Positions 37,190-48,790 of a DNA stretch of 64,000 bases are shown piece by piece. Origin of the DNA: Epiperipatus broadwayi (taxonomy: Eukaryota; Onychophora; Udeonychophora; Euonychophora; Peripatidae); NCBI GenBank assembly GCA_028023455.1, contig JAQFVV010012495.1, positions 4,024,516-4,088,515 of the forward strand, written 5' to 3'. Position 1 is the first letter of the stretch. Every line of letters begins with the position of its first letter. Both the position numbers and the translations under genes were made by a program. The notes under the pieces were generated by a model that was given only the letters and a program-made list of their open reading frames with translations, was not told the origin of the DNA and did no database searches.

Positions 37190-38385
37190 CTGCACTACAG
37201 GGCGCCATCTAGGCATTTGAACCTAGAAAAATTTATAAAGTAGGCAGATACGTAAGTCAAAAAAAAATTTTTATTAATTTTTTTTATTTTGATATCCGGA
37301 CGTTAGCCCATTGACCCTAGCTCAGTGCAACAGCAGAGATTTATATTTACAATAAATTCTTATCTAAGAATTTTTTTTTTTTAAAAAAAAATAAGCCACT
37401 GCCAGTAATTAACATACAAACATTTATTTACGCACATATATATAAAATTTAACATTTTTATTTTAGTATGTTTATTTTAGATTTTAATTTGATTTTAGAA
37501 TTTAAATTTACATTTTAATTTTTATAATATTATAAGTTTACATTTTAATTAAGTTTGCACACACAGATGGATTTATAAAATGTGTTTTTAATGTTGAGTA
37601 TAGATCAGTTACATAGATTACACGGTCAAAAAGCATTTCAAAATAAACATAAACGATCAAAATACAAAGTCATTGATACCGACAATTGCAGAGGGAAATT
37701 TATAAGTAACCCAATAGCATTCACCATAAGATTCTTGCATTGACACCAATAACTTAAAAGACATCCGAATAAATACATTTTAGATACTCACCGTAAAGTA
37801 TCATTATTTATCGAATGTCTATATATTTTGATCCAATATGAAAACCCAAAACATAATTAACCGATAACGAATCCATGCAAGCATCTATAAATAACTTAAA
37901 TTTAATGCATTTTTATTTAGTGTCAAGTATGAATAGACTACATAGATCTGCATTTGAAGATAAAACATTCTATCCCCATTTAACCTTAGGCTAAAAGTTC
38001 ACAGTCAAACTGGCATCAATCTATCTGATATATCGATGTATTCAATGTAATACGAATACGGCAACACAAAATAGGTTAAGATAAGACATTGACTCTCGTC
38101 AGATAGGAATATTACATCTATCTAACGAGAAGAACAATAAAAAAACTCCATAGAAATGGACTGCGGTCATTTTGCTGACTTACGATCGCATTCCCTAGGC
38201 AAGAGGAAGTGTGCGGCGTATACAAGCGATTCTGCCCATAGCGAATCTTGCATTACATCTACTAACTACATCAATATATCCAATCCATTGACCCAATTCA
38301 ACAACGACATGAATAACCTAAGATTACCCTCCCCTAATATAACTTTACAAATCTATACAGCCATTCACGCCCGACTTAAGTTTAT
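37190..38385 (+). repeat. 1.2-kb repeat, copy 1 (block order A-B-C-D)
   Basis: Blocks recognisable by comparison with 60.48-61.65 kb: A 37190-37450 (GGGCGCCATCTAGGCATTTG ... CACTGCCAGTAATTA), B about 37545-37880 (GTTGAGTATAGATCAG ... ATACAAAGTCAT), C about 37920-38040 (AGTATGAATAGACTACATAG ... CATCAATC) and D about 38150-38375 (GTGCGGCGTATACA ... CATTCACGCCCGACTTAA). The short frame at 38156-38401 lies in D and has no counterpart on the other copy's matching frame. I do not recognise the family. Confidence 0.7.
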
Positions 38386-38399
38386 CATTGATATATTTT

Positions 38400-39425
38400 A
38401 ATTTATCGGAAAACAGAAATCATAATAAAACTTAAAGAACAAAAAAAATATAAATGGAAATGACTTTAAATAAAAAAAAATACATCAAATTACATTATTA
38501 ATATTAATTTACATTGGTCGAATAGGATTCTATTTGTATTATGTATTAAAAGGTTTAGAATTTAGAGTTCTATGTTTTCAAATGAATATAAAGTTCTTAC
38601 GATTTTAAAAGGTCCATAATTTGTAGTTGTTTGTAATTCTGAATGGGAATTCCCATGCCGTACTGAAGATATTTGTATCCAGTTAGCCGTTGTTTTTTAT
38701 TCATCCGGAGGTCTTTACTTTAGCTGGTCCTTAATGTAGAAAACGATGTCATTTCTCTTTCTTCTTTAGCAAAACTGAAGGGATTGGAAGAGTGCGTCTT
38801 TTCAATCCCTTCTCCTTCAACTCCACACTAACACATAACACCACTGTCCTCTTTTAATAGCTAATTAATAATTTCCAAACTTTTCCTTTTATATTAATTT
38901 TAAGGATTCAATTTACATTACATCATCGATGATGATGATCCTTCCGTTGAGATCCGATTTCCAGATGGATTTCTCTCATTTGCTATTAGTTTCTATTGTT
39001 TTCCTATCTGACCGCTGCTTATACATTTAAATGCCCAAAGGCTAATTCACTTTGACTAATTAAAATAATCATTTTCATTTCTGATTAATTAATGTGTTTT
39101 CCAAACTTAAAGATATATTTTTATCTCTAAATCTTTTTGTTGAAAGATTTAGTTTTTCTATTTTTAATAAAGTTTTATTTTAATAATTTTTTTTTTTATC
39201 TGTGCGATTTTATATATATACGAGTTTAAGATGATTTTTTAATTTTCAATTTTTAATTCTTAAAAAGGAAGTTTTATTTGCGAACTTTTATTCTTTTCAT
39301 GTTTACTAATAAAAAACAATGTAACGTACGTATCTGCCCGTTACAATATATATTACGCAATTCTGTACAATTTTGATATCAGTGCATTAACTAAATCATT
39401 ATTTGGTAATGAATAATGAAAATTA
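38400..39425. other. AT-rich intergenic sequence with a small hairpin
   Basis: No gene is supported. GAAGGGATTG at about 38769 and CAATCCCTTC at about 38799 form a perfect 10-bp hairpin stem around a 16-nt loop. Confidence 0.45.
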
Positions 39426-39427
39426 AA

Positions 39428-39662
39428 AAGGTAAAAGGTGGCTGCTGGAGAGTTGCATTAGATTCTAAGATCTAAGTGCAGTGCTCTCAGATTCAAAGTC
39501 TCTCACTGATAAAATACACAAACTAGAAACTAGTCTGGGAATATTGGATAAGTAGGCACTAGATAAGGATTTTATGCACAAACCTTCTTGCCTCTATTGA
39601 TTACTCTTTCTTGCACTGGGTGGCACCACTGTATGGAGAGTTTTGCCTCTGTAATAATGAAA
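39428..39662 (+). mobile_element. Hammerhead-bearing 456-bp family, partial copy
   Basis: Plus-oriented copy running from GGTGGCTGCTGGAGAG through the ribozyme region to GGCACCACTGTATGGAGAG. It is about half a unit. Confidence 0.7.
39490..39550 (+). ncRNA. Hammerhead-like motif, damaged core
   Basis: The core reads CTGATAA (39506-39512), so the invariant G8 is A. Stem II is also lost. GAAAC, TAGTC and the outer TTGGAT half of helix I remain. Predicted inactive. Confidence 0.5.
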
Positions 39663-40152
39663 TTCTGTGACAGGGCGTGCAATTATTTGTTTAATTTTGA
39701 CAGTATTATGAATGTTATATATTTTTTTTCTTTCTCTACATCTTTATTTATGTATTTATAAATAAGGGATATTGATCATCAAGACCTTAGTAAATTTTTT
39801 TGTTTTATTGAAATCAGGCATTTTTGTTATATAAAATAATTAAAGTGTGAAAGTAATTGGCAATATATAAATGCATTCAATATGTTCAACAACACTGAAT
39901 TAACCTAAACACACACTTCATTATTTCACCAGAGTTATAAAAAACTGATATCATAAGTAAACAATTAATGTAATGTTTAATTCATCATTTATTATAATTT
40001 TTTAGACAATAGATTAGTGATTTTTTTAAACAAATGTTTGAATAAAGAATGACATCCTGCATTCTAATTAAATAAATTGTTCACTCTACAGATTCATGGG
40101 AATGCATATATTTAATACTTCACCAATTATAAAGTAAATATAAATTCTTTTT

Positions 40153-40240
40153 ACTATGTATTTGCAAAACAAACTATTAAAATATCACAGCAAAATAGAT
40201 TAAAATAATATTCAATAAATTTAAAAACTCAATATGCTAA
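40153..40240 (+). repeat. 85-bp direct repeat (left) flanking the Ty3/gypsy relic
   Basis: Matches 45173-45245: CTATGTATTTG, CTATTAAAATATCACA, AATAGATTAAAATA and TTCAATAAATTTAAA occur in the same order. It may be a remnant LTR end or an older repeat that the element inserted beside; the similarity does not extend outward or inward. Confidence 0.5.
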
Positions 40241-40504
40241 AATTAAGTCTTTATTGATATGACAAACAAACAATGTCCTCCCAATGATATAAAACTCTAA
40301 ACTGCACAAGTTTAAAAGTGAAATCTTTAATGCCTTTGTTATGGAATATAATGATCCTTAACTAAAGACAGCTATTAGTTGCTATGTTTCATAAATTTAT
40401 AACAAACTATAAGTTTCTACTTTACTATTTGGTAGTAAATCCTTGGAGAGCCTTGTCAAACATATATGAAATAATAATATCAAGACAATCCATTAACCAT
40501 CAGA

Positions 40505-40785
40505 TAAAATCAGGCAAAACTCTCCCACACAGTAGTGCCACTCAGTGCCAGCCAGAGTAATCAAGAGATGCCAGAGGCTTGTGCATAAAATCTCCATCTA
40601 GTTCCTACTCATCCAATATTCCCAGACTAGTTTCTGGCTTGTGGCCTTTGTCAGTGAAAAGCCTTACTCTGACTGGCATTGAGTGGCACTAATGTAGGGA
40701 GAGTTTTGCCTGTTTTAATACCAGTTATGTGCAAGCATAAGAAATGGTGATCATGTGATGTTTGGTGGTTTGGAACCTTCAGATA
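40505..40785 (-). mobile_element. Hammerhead-bearing 456-bp family, head-to-head pair
   Basis: 40505-40665 reads in minus orientation through the ribozyme, then 40668-40785 continues with the opposite orientation (GACTGGCATTGAGTGGCAC ... CATGTGATGTTTGG). The minus open frame 40651-40968 is a chance frame across it. Confidence 0.7.
40611..40667 (-). ncRNA. Hammerhead-like motif, damaged core
   Basis: Minus strand: CTGACAA (G8 changed to A), GGC/GCC stem II with CACAA loop, GAAAC, TAGTC, TGGGAATATTGGAT. The 5' side of helix I is cut off by the inversion junction at about 40665. Predicted inactive. Confidence 0.5.
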
Positions 40786-41669
40786 ACTGGTGCCTAGGAC
40801 TGGTATCTCTATGATGTCTTGCAATGCTGACTTTCCACTGTATATTTTTTCTGCTAACTGGATGATGACAAAGGAAACATAATTTGTTATGCATTCTGCT
40901 GTTTCTTTTTTCCACTCTTTATATATCTCTGAATTTCTTCCTATCTTCTCACTAATTAAATTCTGCATTTACAGATTCAATTAGTGTAGTTAAATTTATT
41001 CACTTAACCTGATCATTTCCTGTCTTATTAATTAAAGTTATTTTTCCTCAACTTCTTATTTCATTAATTACATATTTAATCAGCTAATTTTCTTTTCATT
41101 AATTAAAAAAATAATTATTATTTCTATTTATACAAGCTCTACTTTACATTTAATCTTATTTCCTTAAGTCATTCTTCCCCCCCAAGTTCTTATTTCTTAT
41201 CTTTCTCATCTACAGTTCTTTTCTTTTAAAATTCAATATGTCTTTTAAAATTCCAACTTTTTGTTTCCAGTACTTCACATTATATTGTAAGATTTCTTTT
41301 TTAATGATACCTTTAAATAAATATAACAGATATTCCCCACTCCAGAAGAATGCCCTCTATGTGTTTTATACATAATCTTCTAATTTTTTCAGCTTATGTT
41401 TCTCATGCACTGTCCAATTTAATTTACCATCTGCCTTTTTCACCATTTTATTCACCATGTTTAATTTTGTTGTATTTTGTAGCTATCCATCATCATTTTT
41501 TGATTTCTATCCTTTCTTTCACATTTGGTTCAGCTTTCATCTTTAATTTTGTGTCCAATAAATATATAAATTGTGTGTTATCTTTTTCACATTTTCTCAC
41601 ATGATTTATGTGCCTACTATATATATTTAATATTATTCTGCCATTGAATTATGAAAATTTAATTTGCTA

Positions 41670-42241
41670 TTATCTTATCATAACTCCTTTCATCCATTTC
41701 TTATAAAAAATATCATGAATCCATACCCTCTCTCCAATACTAAAGTTTGTATGCAGTTTGCTATTGCCTAATAAATCCTTTTTTTTTTTTGGTTGAAATA
41801 GTGACAAGTTAACTTTTAGCTTCCTTCCTAAAAACAATTTTGCTGTTGATTTCCCTGTTGCTGTGGATGGTATCGAAAGTTTTTGACATAACATGATCTC
41901 TTGTAATGCTTCTTGAATACCTGATGTCTTCATCTTTTATAGATTTTTCTTCACTTGTTGAACTGCTTTTTCTGCCTTTCCTTTTGATCCAGGGTAGTAC
42001 AATAATGTCCAAATATGTCTAATGCCATTACTTTCACAATACTGTTGTATTCTGTGTTCCCTGAAACCTGCTCCATTGTCAGAAACAATGATTTTAGGAA
42101 AACCATGTACTGCAAAAATCTTATTACAACATTTTATAATTTCATCTATTCTTGTATTATTTACTATGTGGCATTTAATTCACTTTGAAAGTGAGTTGAT
42201 CATTATCAACAGTATTTTCCCTTTAATTGGTCCTGCATGAT
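41670..42241 (-). pseudogene. Ty3/gypsy integrase remnant
   Basis: Minus strand reads AGPIKGKILLIMINSLSK (from 42241), then VHGFPKIIVSDNGAGF (SDNG block 42065-42086), YYPGSKGKAEKAVQQ (catalytic Glu near 41975) and the C-terminal STAKLFLGRKLKVNL and GERVWIHDI. Of the D-D-E triad the second Asp and the Glu remain; the first Asp is Asn (AAC at 42195-42197), and the Trp normally after SK is a TGA stop. A frameshift near 41930 splits the core from the C-terminal domain. It is inactive. Confidence 0.85.
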
Positions 42242-42939
42242 TGATATGAATTCTTTTACACTGTCTGGTTAATAAAGGTTATGCTGTCAAATTATTCACT
42301 TGGAATTATATTTCCTCCTGACATGAAAAACATTTCTTTATGGACTTTTTTATGTCATCATTAATTTCCAGGCCAGAAATCTGAATTGATCATTATCAAC
42401 AGTGTTTTCCCCTTAATTGGTCCTGCATGTCAGTGCTTCAGCTCATACTATACATGGATGACCTTCAAGCAATCAGTTTAAAACTATTTGTCCACTAGCA
42501 GTATGTATCACTACTCTATCCCCAGTGACTATGTAGTCATTGCACTTTGAAATTTATCTTTGTTAGGTCAAAACCCCTGCATAAGATATGTAGGCTTTTT
42601 GTTTGGCCAACCTGACCTAATCCACTTTGCCAAAATTTGATATCCCTTATCCTCTTTAATCCAACTACTTACTACACAACTGTTTAACATTTTTGCTGTT
42701 TAACATTTTTGATTTTATTACATCTATGTGATTTACCTATATTTAATTTGATACTGTTTCGTATCTATCTGGCAATCTGGGTAACACATCTACATGAGCT
42801 ATCTCTTTTTCTTTTTTAAAATTTAATTCATAATCATATTCAGCACAAATATTTCACTACTGTAATATTCTCAGGCTTAAATTTTCAGGAGCAATCTGAT
42901 TGTGAGCAAAAATATCTAACAAAGACTTATGATCCATCA

Positions 42940-43125
42940 TTATTTTAAGTGATCTTCCAAATATGTACTGGTGGAAACAAAAATACTATAGGCAATACAT
43001 CTTTTGTCAATTTGACTACAGTTCCTTTTAACATTCGATAGCATGTGTGAGGAATATGCTATTGGATGCTTTCCATTATTGGTCATATGTGATAAAACTG
43101 CATCCAACACTCCAATCTGAGGCAT
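42940..43125 (-). pseudogene. Ty3/gypsy RNase H remnant
   Basis: GVLDAVLSHMTNNGKHPIAY, SSHMLSNVKRNCSQIDKRC and a YLEDHLK tail match the connection/RNase H region of Ty3/gypsy pol (GxGAVLSQ...PIAYASRxLSxxERNYSxIEKE). The expected Glu of the last block is Arg here. A stop follows. Confidence 0.8.
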
Positions 43126-43489
43126 CAGTTGTAATTTGAACTGGTTGATTATTGTTAAAATGCACTAACAACACATCAGATATCAACAGTTCTTTAGTAT
43201 TTTCAAAAGCTAAATTTTGTTTATTAGTCCACTCCTATTTTTGGTTCTCTTTTATCAGCTGACTGTGCCACCAACATTACTTTATTTTTAAGAAACGATT
43301 CAAAAAAAAATTACTCAAGCCAAGAAAAGCCTGGAATGGTTTTACATTTTTTCACTTATCAGCATTCTTAATAGTCCTCACTTTTTGGAAAATGGGCATT
43401 TGCCTTTTTTCGAAATGACATGTCTGAAAAAAACTAATTCATCCATCTGCCACATGATTTCATAATTTAATCTAACCCTGCTCTATTTA

Positions 43490-43590
43490 ACTTTTTTTAA
43501 ATATTTACATGTCAAAGCATCAGCCAGGAGGCTAACCCTAGGAAAACTGCTTAAAAAGCAGCTATGCTAGCCACTAGGCCACCAATACTT
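43490..43590 (-). repeat. tRNA-derived SINE, second copy, inside the Ty3/gypsy relic
   Basis: Minus strand: TTGGTGGCCTAGTGGCTAGC (box A), GGTTAGCCTCC (box B), GATGCTTTGACATG, then an A-rich tail. It matches the element at 3.0 kb in head and tail, and it separates the RNase H remnant from the reverse transcriptase remnant, so it inserted after the gypsy element. Confidence 0.7.
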
Positions 43591-43694
43591 TAACTTTTTG
43601 CAGATTTTTCTACTCTTTTGCACAATACTTCCTGTGATTCTGCAGATATCAGTATATCATCATAATATGGTTACCACTTCCCCCAAACCTTGTA

Positions 43695-43905
43695 AAATAT
43701 TTATTTATTTTTGCTTGGGGAAATATTGGGGACTGTAGTTACACTAAATGGTAATCTGTTCCATTTAAACAGGTCACAAGGTGTCTCTAATGTTAGCCTT
43801 TGTGCCATTCTTTCTGTCATCGCTATTTGGTGGTATGCTGAATTTAAATCCAGCTTCAAAAAAACTTTTGCATCAGCTAATGCTTCTCTCATTTTTTGGC
43901 ACTGA
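43695..43905 (-). pseudogene. Ty3/gypsy reverse transcriptase remnant
   Basis: The minus frame has KVFLKLDLNSAYHQIAM, the RT block containing the first catalytic Asp, followed by TPCDLFKWNRLPF, the usual FxxxRLPFGL-type block. The YxDD block expected next is not in frame; the sequence CCATATTATGATGATATACT (minus, about 43672-43653) may be its remnant, read YYDDILIS in another frame. Confidence 0.85.
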
Positions 43906-44626
43906 GTAGGCCCTCTTAATTAAAAACCTATTTATCATAACTCTGTAATCACCACAAAGTCTGATCTGTCCATTTGGTTTTGTTATAACTACAATAGACA
44001 TGGCCCACTCTGAAACTTCAGAGTTAATACTTCATTTGCAACTAAACTTTGAAGTTTTTCTTCCACTTTGGCACATTGAGTAAATGATATCTTTCTTGCC
44101 TTTTATATTATTGGAGTTGCAGTCTCCACTAGCTCCATATTCACTGGGTTTGTATTCATTAAGCTTAAATCATTTTCAAATAATTTAGGAAACATTTTCT
44201 CATTTCTCGTTCAATCTTAATATTTTTAATTATACTAATATTGATTCTGACCACATTAAATCATTTTTGTTTTATAAAGGGACTAATATCCTGTTTCACT
44301 ATATACAAAGGAAATTTTATCTATTTCTATATTTAATTGATACTTCACCTATTCCCTTCATATTTATTTCATTTCTACTTACATTCTGTGCCTTTATAAA
44401 CATGTTCTTTATATTCATATTATTTTTCCCTATGTTTTTTTTTCATAGTGAGTCTGGTCTGATTCCAGATTCACTATCTATCTCTATCTCTACTTTTGTA
44501 CCCCATATCTCTAATTTTATCATGAACTTGTCTTCCCCTATTGTTTCATAATTTTTATTGTATGAATGCTACTCAATTTCTTTCTCTTCAGCTTTTTGTT
44601 TTTCAGATCTATCATACTTCTGTAAA

Positions 44627-44737
44627 GTTTTAGCCTTTTTATATACTTTTGCTAAATGCCTTCTAACTTTATCCTTGTAACATGTCTCATTTTCCATTTG
44701 CAAAACCATGCAAAATGGCCCTTTGCTCTGCAACAAA
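44627..44737 (-). pseudogene. Ty3/gypsy gag double zinc-knuckle remnant
   Basis: Minus strand translates to QSKGPFCMVLQMENETCYKD and KVRRHLAKVYKKAKT. This lines up with two CCHC knuckles (CxxCxxxGHxxxxC twice) of gag, in which most Cys and His ligands have been substituted. It lies on the 5' side of pol, as expected. Confidence 0.55.
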
Positions 44738-45172
44738 AAGAAATAACTTTCTTATTTTTTCACCCCCCCTTTTTTTTGTTTCTGTGTGTTCTCTCTGTTT
44801 ACACACTAACATTTTTGAATCTTTCTCATTTCTATTTTTGAACACCCGAACTTGTTCAACTACTAGCTCATAAGCTATTCCCTTCTTAATTGTATTTTCA
44901 TTAAGTTAAATTTGCTTCTGTAAGTATATTTTGACAAAGCCTATCAGCTGAGATACCTCATAATAATTGATCCAGAAGTACTTGTTCTACAAAATTGCCA
45001 TAACTACAATTTTTTTTATGATTCCCATTAATCTGGTTATATGTCATAATGGTTTGGGGGTAAAATGCTCATTCATTTCTTTACTATGATCTCATATGTG
45101 ATTGACACAGCTATTGGTTGTTCAAAATATTTTATTTATATCAACAGCTATTGGTTGACTGCATCAACTCTT

Positions 45173-45245
45173 GCTATGTATTTGAAAAACAGTCTATTAA
45201 AATATCACAACAAATAGATTAAAATAGAATTCAATAAATTTAAAC
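45173..45245 (+). repeat. 85-bp direct repeat (right) flanking the Ty3/gypsy relic
   Basis: Right partner of 40153-40240. Confidence 0.5.
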
Positions 45246-45287
45246 CGATTATGCCAATGATGATGATAATGTAGTTCACTTCCCATG

Positions 45288-45850
45288 ATGCACTTCATGA
45301 CTGACTGCTTACTACACTGTTTTTCCAGCCATGGTTTTCCCAAAACTCTTGTACCCATTTAGCTGCTGCACCCATTGACTTCACACAAGAGCACTGCCTG
45401 ATCACTGACACTTCTTTCAGCTACATGCACTTTCGTCTCTCTGCTGCCGTTCTCTTGGTAACTCATTAAAAAGAGAACACTTCATAACTGGCTGTTTTCT
45501 AGATGATTTCCTCCAGCCTTGGTTTCCCAAACTTTTTGGCCCTGTTCAACTGCTGGTCACAACACATTTTTGCTCTAGAGTGCTGCACATTCACTTAAGC
45601 TTCTTTTAGCTACACACACTTCCTTCTCTCTGCAACCTTCCACTTAAATCTCTCTGGAAATAGAACACTTCACAACTGCCTGATTTCTACATGATTTCCT
45701 CAGCCTCAGTTTCCCAAACTCTTTGGCCCTGTTCAGCTGCTGCTGCCGATAACATTTTCACTCTAGAGCACTGCACACACAAACGTTTTTCAACCACACA
45801 CACTTTGTTGCTCAAACTATTTATAGTCTCCTCAGTTGGCCTCCCACAAT
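45288..45850. repeat. 188-bp tandem repeat, three units
   Basis: Units begin at about 45288, 45475 and 45663. Shared phrases are CACTTCANNACTG, TGATTTCCTCNGCC, TGGTTTCCCAAACT, TTGGCCCTGTTCA, CTCTAGAGNNCTGCAC and CACACACTT. The block is GC-richer than its surroundings. It lies just upstream (in element sense) of the gag remnant, so it may be tandem repeats in the 5' LTR or leader of the Ty3/gypsy element, but this is not shown. Confidence 0.8.
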
Positions 45851-47702
45851 CAAAAGTTCATCCTTGATGTCATCCGTCTTGAATTCCTCTTTGCGTTTTT
45901 AATTATGCATACAATCAATTAGTATTATATCAAGAAATATTTGCAATTAGCAAATATTTCCTGGCATTTACAATGTTCTTATCGCAAATATGTAAATTTA
46001 ATCATTAATTAAAGTTAACACTTATCAGTTAGCAATATATTACTCTAATATATTCTTTACTTTTTCTGCAGTACAAAACTTATGCTTGGATATTAATGTA
46101 AATATTTTTACAAAACACTACAGTACAGGCGCTTCTTCAACAATATAGGCAGAGTATAGCTATCTATAAATAACAATTATAAATCGAGTGTATATTTTGT
46201 ACCTATATATTACTAATAAATATATTATAAAACCTTTGAATATTCATTTATGTTTATATGTATAATTGTGATTAAACACAACACATATTAAAAAGTAATG
46301 GCAGATTACCGTGTAAAGTTTTGATGTATTGCATAATCCTTCAGAACATAATAGAAAAATGGAAAAAAAAATTGGAAAAATATAAATTTAAAATTATTCT
46401 ACTGCTAAAAAGTATACTTATTGTTCGTTGTTAGTTAGTAATTATTTGATTTGCAAAAAGTGATTTAAAAAATTACTTTTAAAATTGTTTATTTCAAAAC
46501 AATGGCCGATTGTCGATCATATCGATCACTTGGTTATATGAACTAAATTTTGTAATGTAACTTCAAAATTTGTGAAAAGATGTCACTGTTTGCAATTGTT
46601 TAGTTGCAGAAATTAATTAAAAACATTAATTTTAAAATTGCTTTATTTGAAAATAAACTTTTTTTTTTTTGTTTATTTTGTTTTGTATAATTTTTTATTA
46701 ACGTCTTCATTATATGTTTAGAACTCTTTTCAAATCACGTCCACTGTTTGTATTGTATTCTATTCCATGATTAGTTATTGTTTGTTCACTCAACTATCTA
46801 GATTGTATCACTGCTGCTCACCAAATTATTAAATCCGCATTGTTATCTGTTTCATGTTATTTTTAATCATCTAGTGTTATTTAATAAATCATCATCAAAC
46901 AACCATGTCTAGCAAGAAAATAAAAATTCAGAATGCTAAGCGAATGTATCTAAGTAGATGGGAATCAGACCATTCTATTACAAACCATAAGAATAGAATT
47001 CAGTGTCTTATTTGCATACATTTTTCTCAGTGCCTCAATAAGTAATGTGAAAAGACATTACACTTACATTACACGGTAAAAAATTCGAGATGAATATTGG
47101 AGAATCAACAAGTATTGTTATTGCAGGTACAAGAAAAATTTAATGCACAAAACAAGTATTTTTGCAAAAACAAACACTGCACGAAGCTTTAGTTTTGCCA
47201 TTTTATACAAAGTAGCATTGAAGTTAACAAAAACTCAAAAGCCTTTTGTTGATGATCTGCAAATGAAATGGCTAAACTATTTAATAAACTAAAATTAACT
47301 GAAAATATCAAAACAGTTGCGTTATCTCATCCGACTGTCGCGAGCCAGATGCTAATATTTTTGAAAAAAAAAAATCAATAGCAAAATATTAATACTTTTC
47401 ATGGTCTGGATGAAACACTGAACAAGTTTTATTACATTAGACTTTACTATTGATGAAGATATTATCACCGCAACTTTATATTTTTACATGAGACTATTAA
47501 AAGTATTTTTATATTTTCAAAACAGTTCAAAACTGTTTTTCTGAAGGTTTGTGATGCTAATGTTTTAGTTGTATTTATATGTTGGACTATCTTCATCATC
47601 TAATATGAGTATTGGATGTCTTTAGAAAAATTTAACTTTATTTAAATATTTGAAATACATTCAACTATCAGTGATAGCACACATGTTAGTATATGCAAAA
47701 CA

Positions 47703-47735
47703 TTTCGAGAGGTTTTATTCTTCCCTCTTCTTCAG
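47703..47735 (-). ncRNA. Hammerhead-like motif, family 2
   Basis: Minus strand: CTGAAGA (47729-47735), stem II with GAGG/CCTC, intact CGAAAT box (GAAA at 47703-47706), then TGTTTTGC. Core boxes are the best of this family, but helix I pairing next to the core is lost. Confidence 0.5.
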
Positions 47736-47799
47736 ATGTTGTTGGTCTGAACAGTGACAGTACTAGCATAGGAATAGAACCTACTGTCACTGGTTAGGC

Positions 47800-47850
47800 C
47801 AGGAACACCTGAAGAAGAGAGGAGAATAATACCTCTCAAACGTTGTGCAT
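47800..47850 (+). ncRNA. Hammerhead-like motif, family 2
   Basis: CTGAAGA at 47809-47815, strong stem II GAGAGG/CCTCTC, then CAAACGTT: G of the GAAA box is missing. Helix I CAC (47806-47808) pairs GTG (47845-47847) after the GTT triplet. One base short of a canonical core. Confidence 0.5.
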
Positions 47851-48554
47851 ATACTTTACCTATGTGCTATTACTAACAGTAGAATGTATTTGGAATATCT
47901 AAATAAATTTTTTTAAGACATTCGATACTCACATTAAATGATGGAAATAATCCGACATATAAATACAACAGTTCAAAAGTGTGTTTTGAACTATGGAGAA
48001 TTTGATAAATGTTCCTGTATTGTAACAGGTGGCACCAAAGCTATGATAGGGGCTGGAATCAGTCTTTGCGGACAATTGAAACAGAATCACATTAACTGCT
48101 CTACAATTCATGGCATAATTAATCAAAAAGCATTATATGGCAAATCTCTGCATCAAATCAGTGCCATAAAAGTAGTTTTAAAATTAATATAACAAGTGAG
48201 GAGATAATAGGTCTCTTAACTCATCGAAATTGTCACTATTTGTTGAGCAAAAATAATGCTGCATATGGCGATTTGCATCTCCATCCTGATATTCACTGAA
48301 TGGGTGCTGCAAAATCTTTGAAATACTTTTGGTCAATTTGAAAAGAAATACTTATAAAAGTTTGGCATAACAGAATTTGAAAATCAAATTCAAGATCCCA
48401 TATTTTTATTAGAACTTACAAATAACCATTTGTATAAGTTAAATTTGAAACTGCAGGGCAAATAAGATAATATTGCTACCTTATATGGCCATTTGAATGA
48501 TTTGTGAATCAATTTAGTGATTCTAGGGAAACTGATAATATTACAATTTTTACT

Positions 48555-48790
48555 CAATCCTTGACTAAACATCACATTATTACCATTTTTTATGCTTACA
48601 CAAACTGTTTATACAGAGGCCAAACTCTCCATACAGTAGCATCACTCAGTGGAAGCCAGAGTAATCAAGGGATGCAAGAAGGTTTTTGCATAAAATCCCT
48701 ATCTAGTGCCTACTCATCCAATATCCCAGATCTAGGTGCAGTGCTCTCAGATTCAAAGTTCCTCACTGATGAAAGCCACAACAAAGTGAA
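48555..48790. mobile_element. Hammerhead-bearing family, rearranged head-to-head copy
   Basis: 48555-48731 reads in minus orientation (AACATCAC ... CATCCAATATCCC) and then switches at about 48732 to plus orientation (AGATCTAGGTGCAGTGCTC ... CTGATGAAAGCCACAA). The ribozyme is broken at helix I. It interrupts the C-terminal part of the hAT relic. Confidence 0.7.

Larger units (their letters stand above)
41650..44790 (-). mobile_element. Ty3/gypsy-type retrotransposon relic
   Basis: In minus-strand order it holds a gag zinc-knuckle region (44.74-44.63 kb), reverse transcriptase (43.90-43.70), RNase H (43.13-42.94) and integrase (42.24-41.67). This gag-RT-RH-IN order defines Ty3/gypsy elements. 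Every domain is broken by stops or frameshifts, a SINE is inserted at 43.49-43.59 kb, and a 50-bp stretch of integrase (GATCATTATCAACAG ... TTAATTGGTCCTGCATG) is duplicated at 42198-42240 and 42388-42430. Intact LTRs were not found. Confidence 0.85.
47590..47945. mobile_element. Inverted pair of Penelope-like 3' ends inside the hAT relic
   Basis: Two inverted copies (47590-47765 minus, 47765-47945 plus) of the 3' end seen at 34.3 and 35.9 kb meet inside the box B of the tRNA-like module (GGTTCTATTCC, minus, near 47770). Each keeps the hammerhead-like motif and the AATAAA-type 3' end. The insertion splits the hAT reading frame. Confidence 0.75.
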
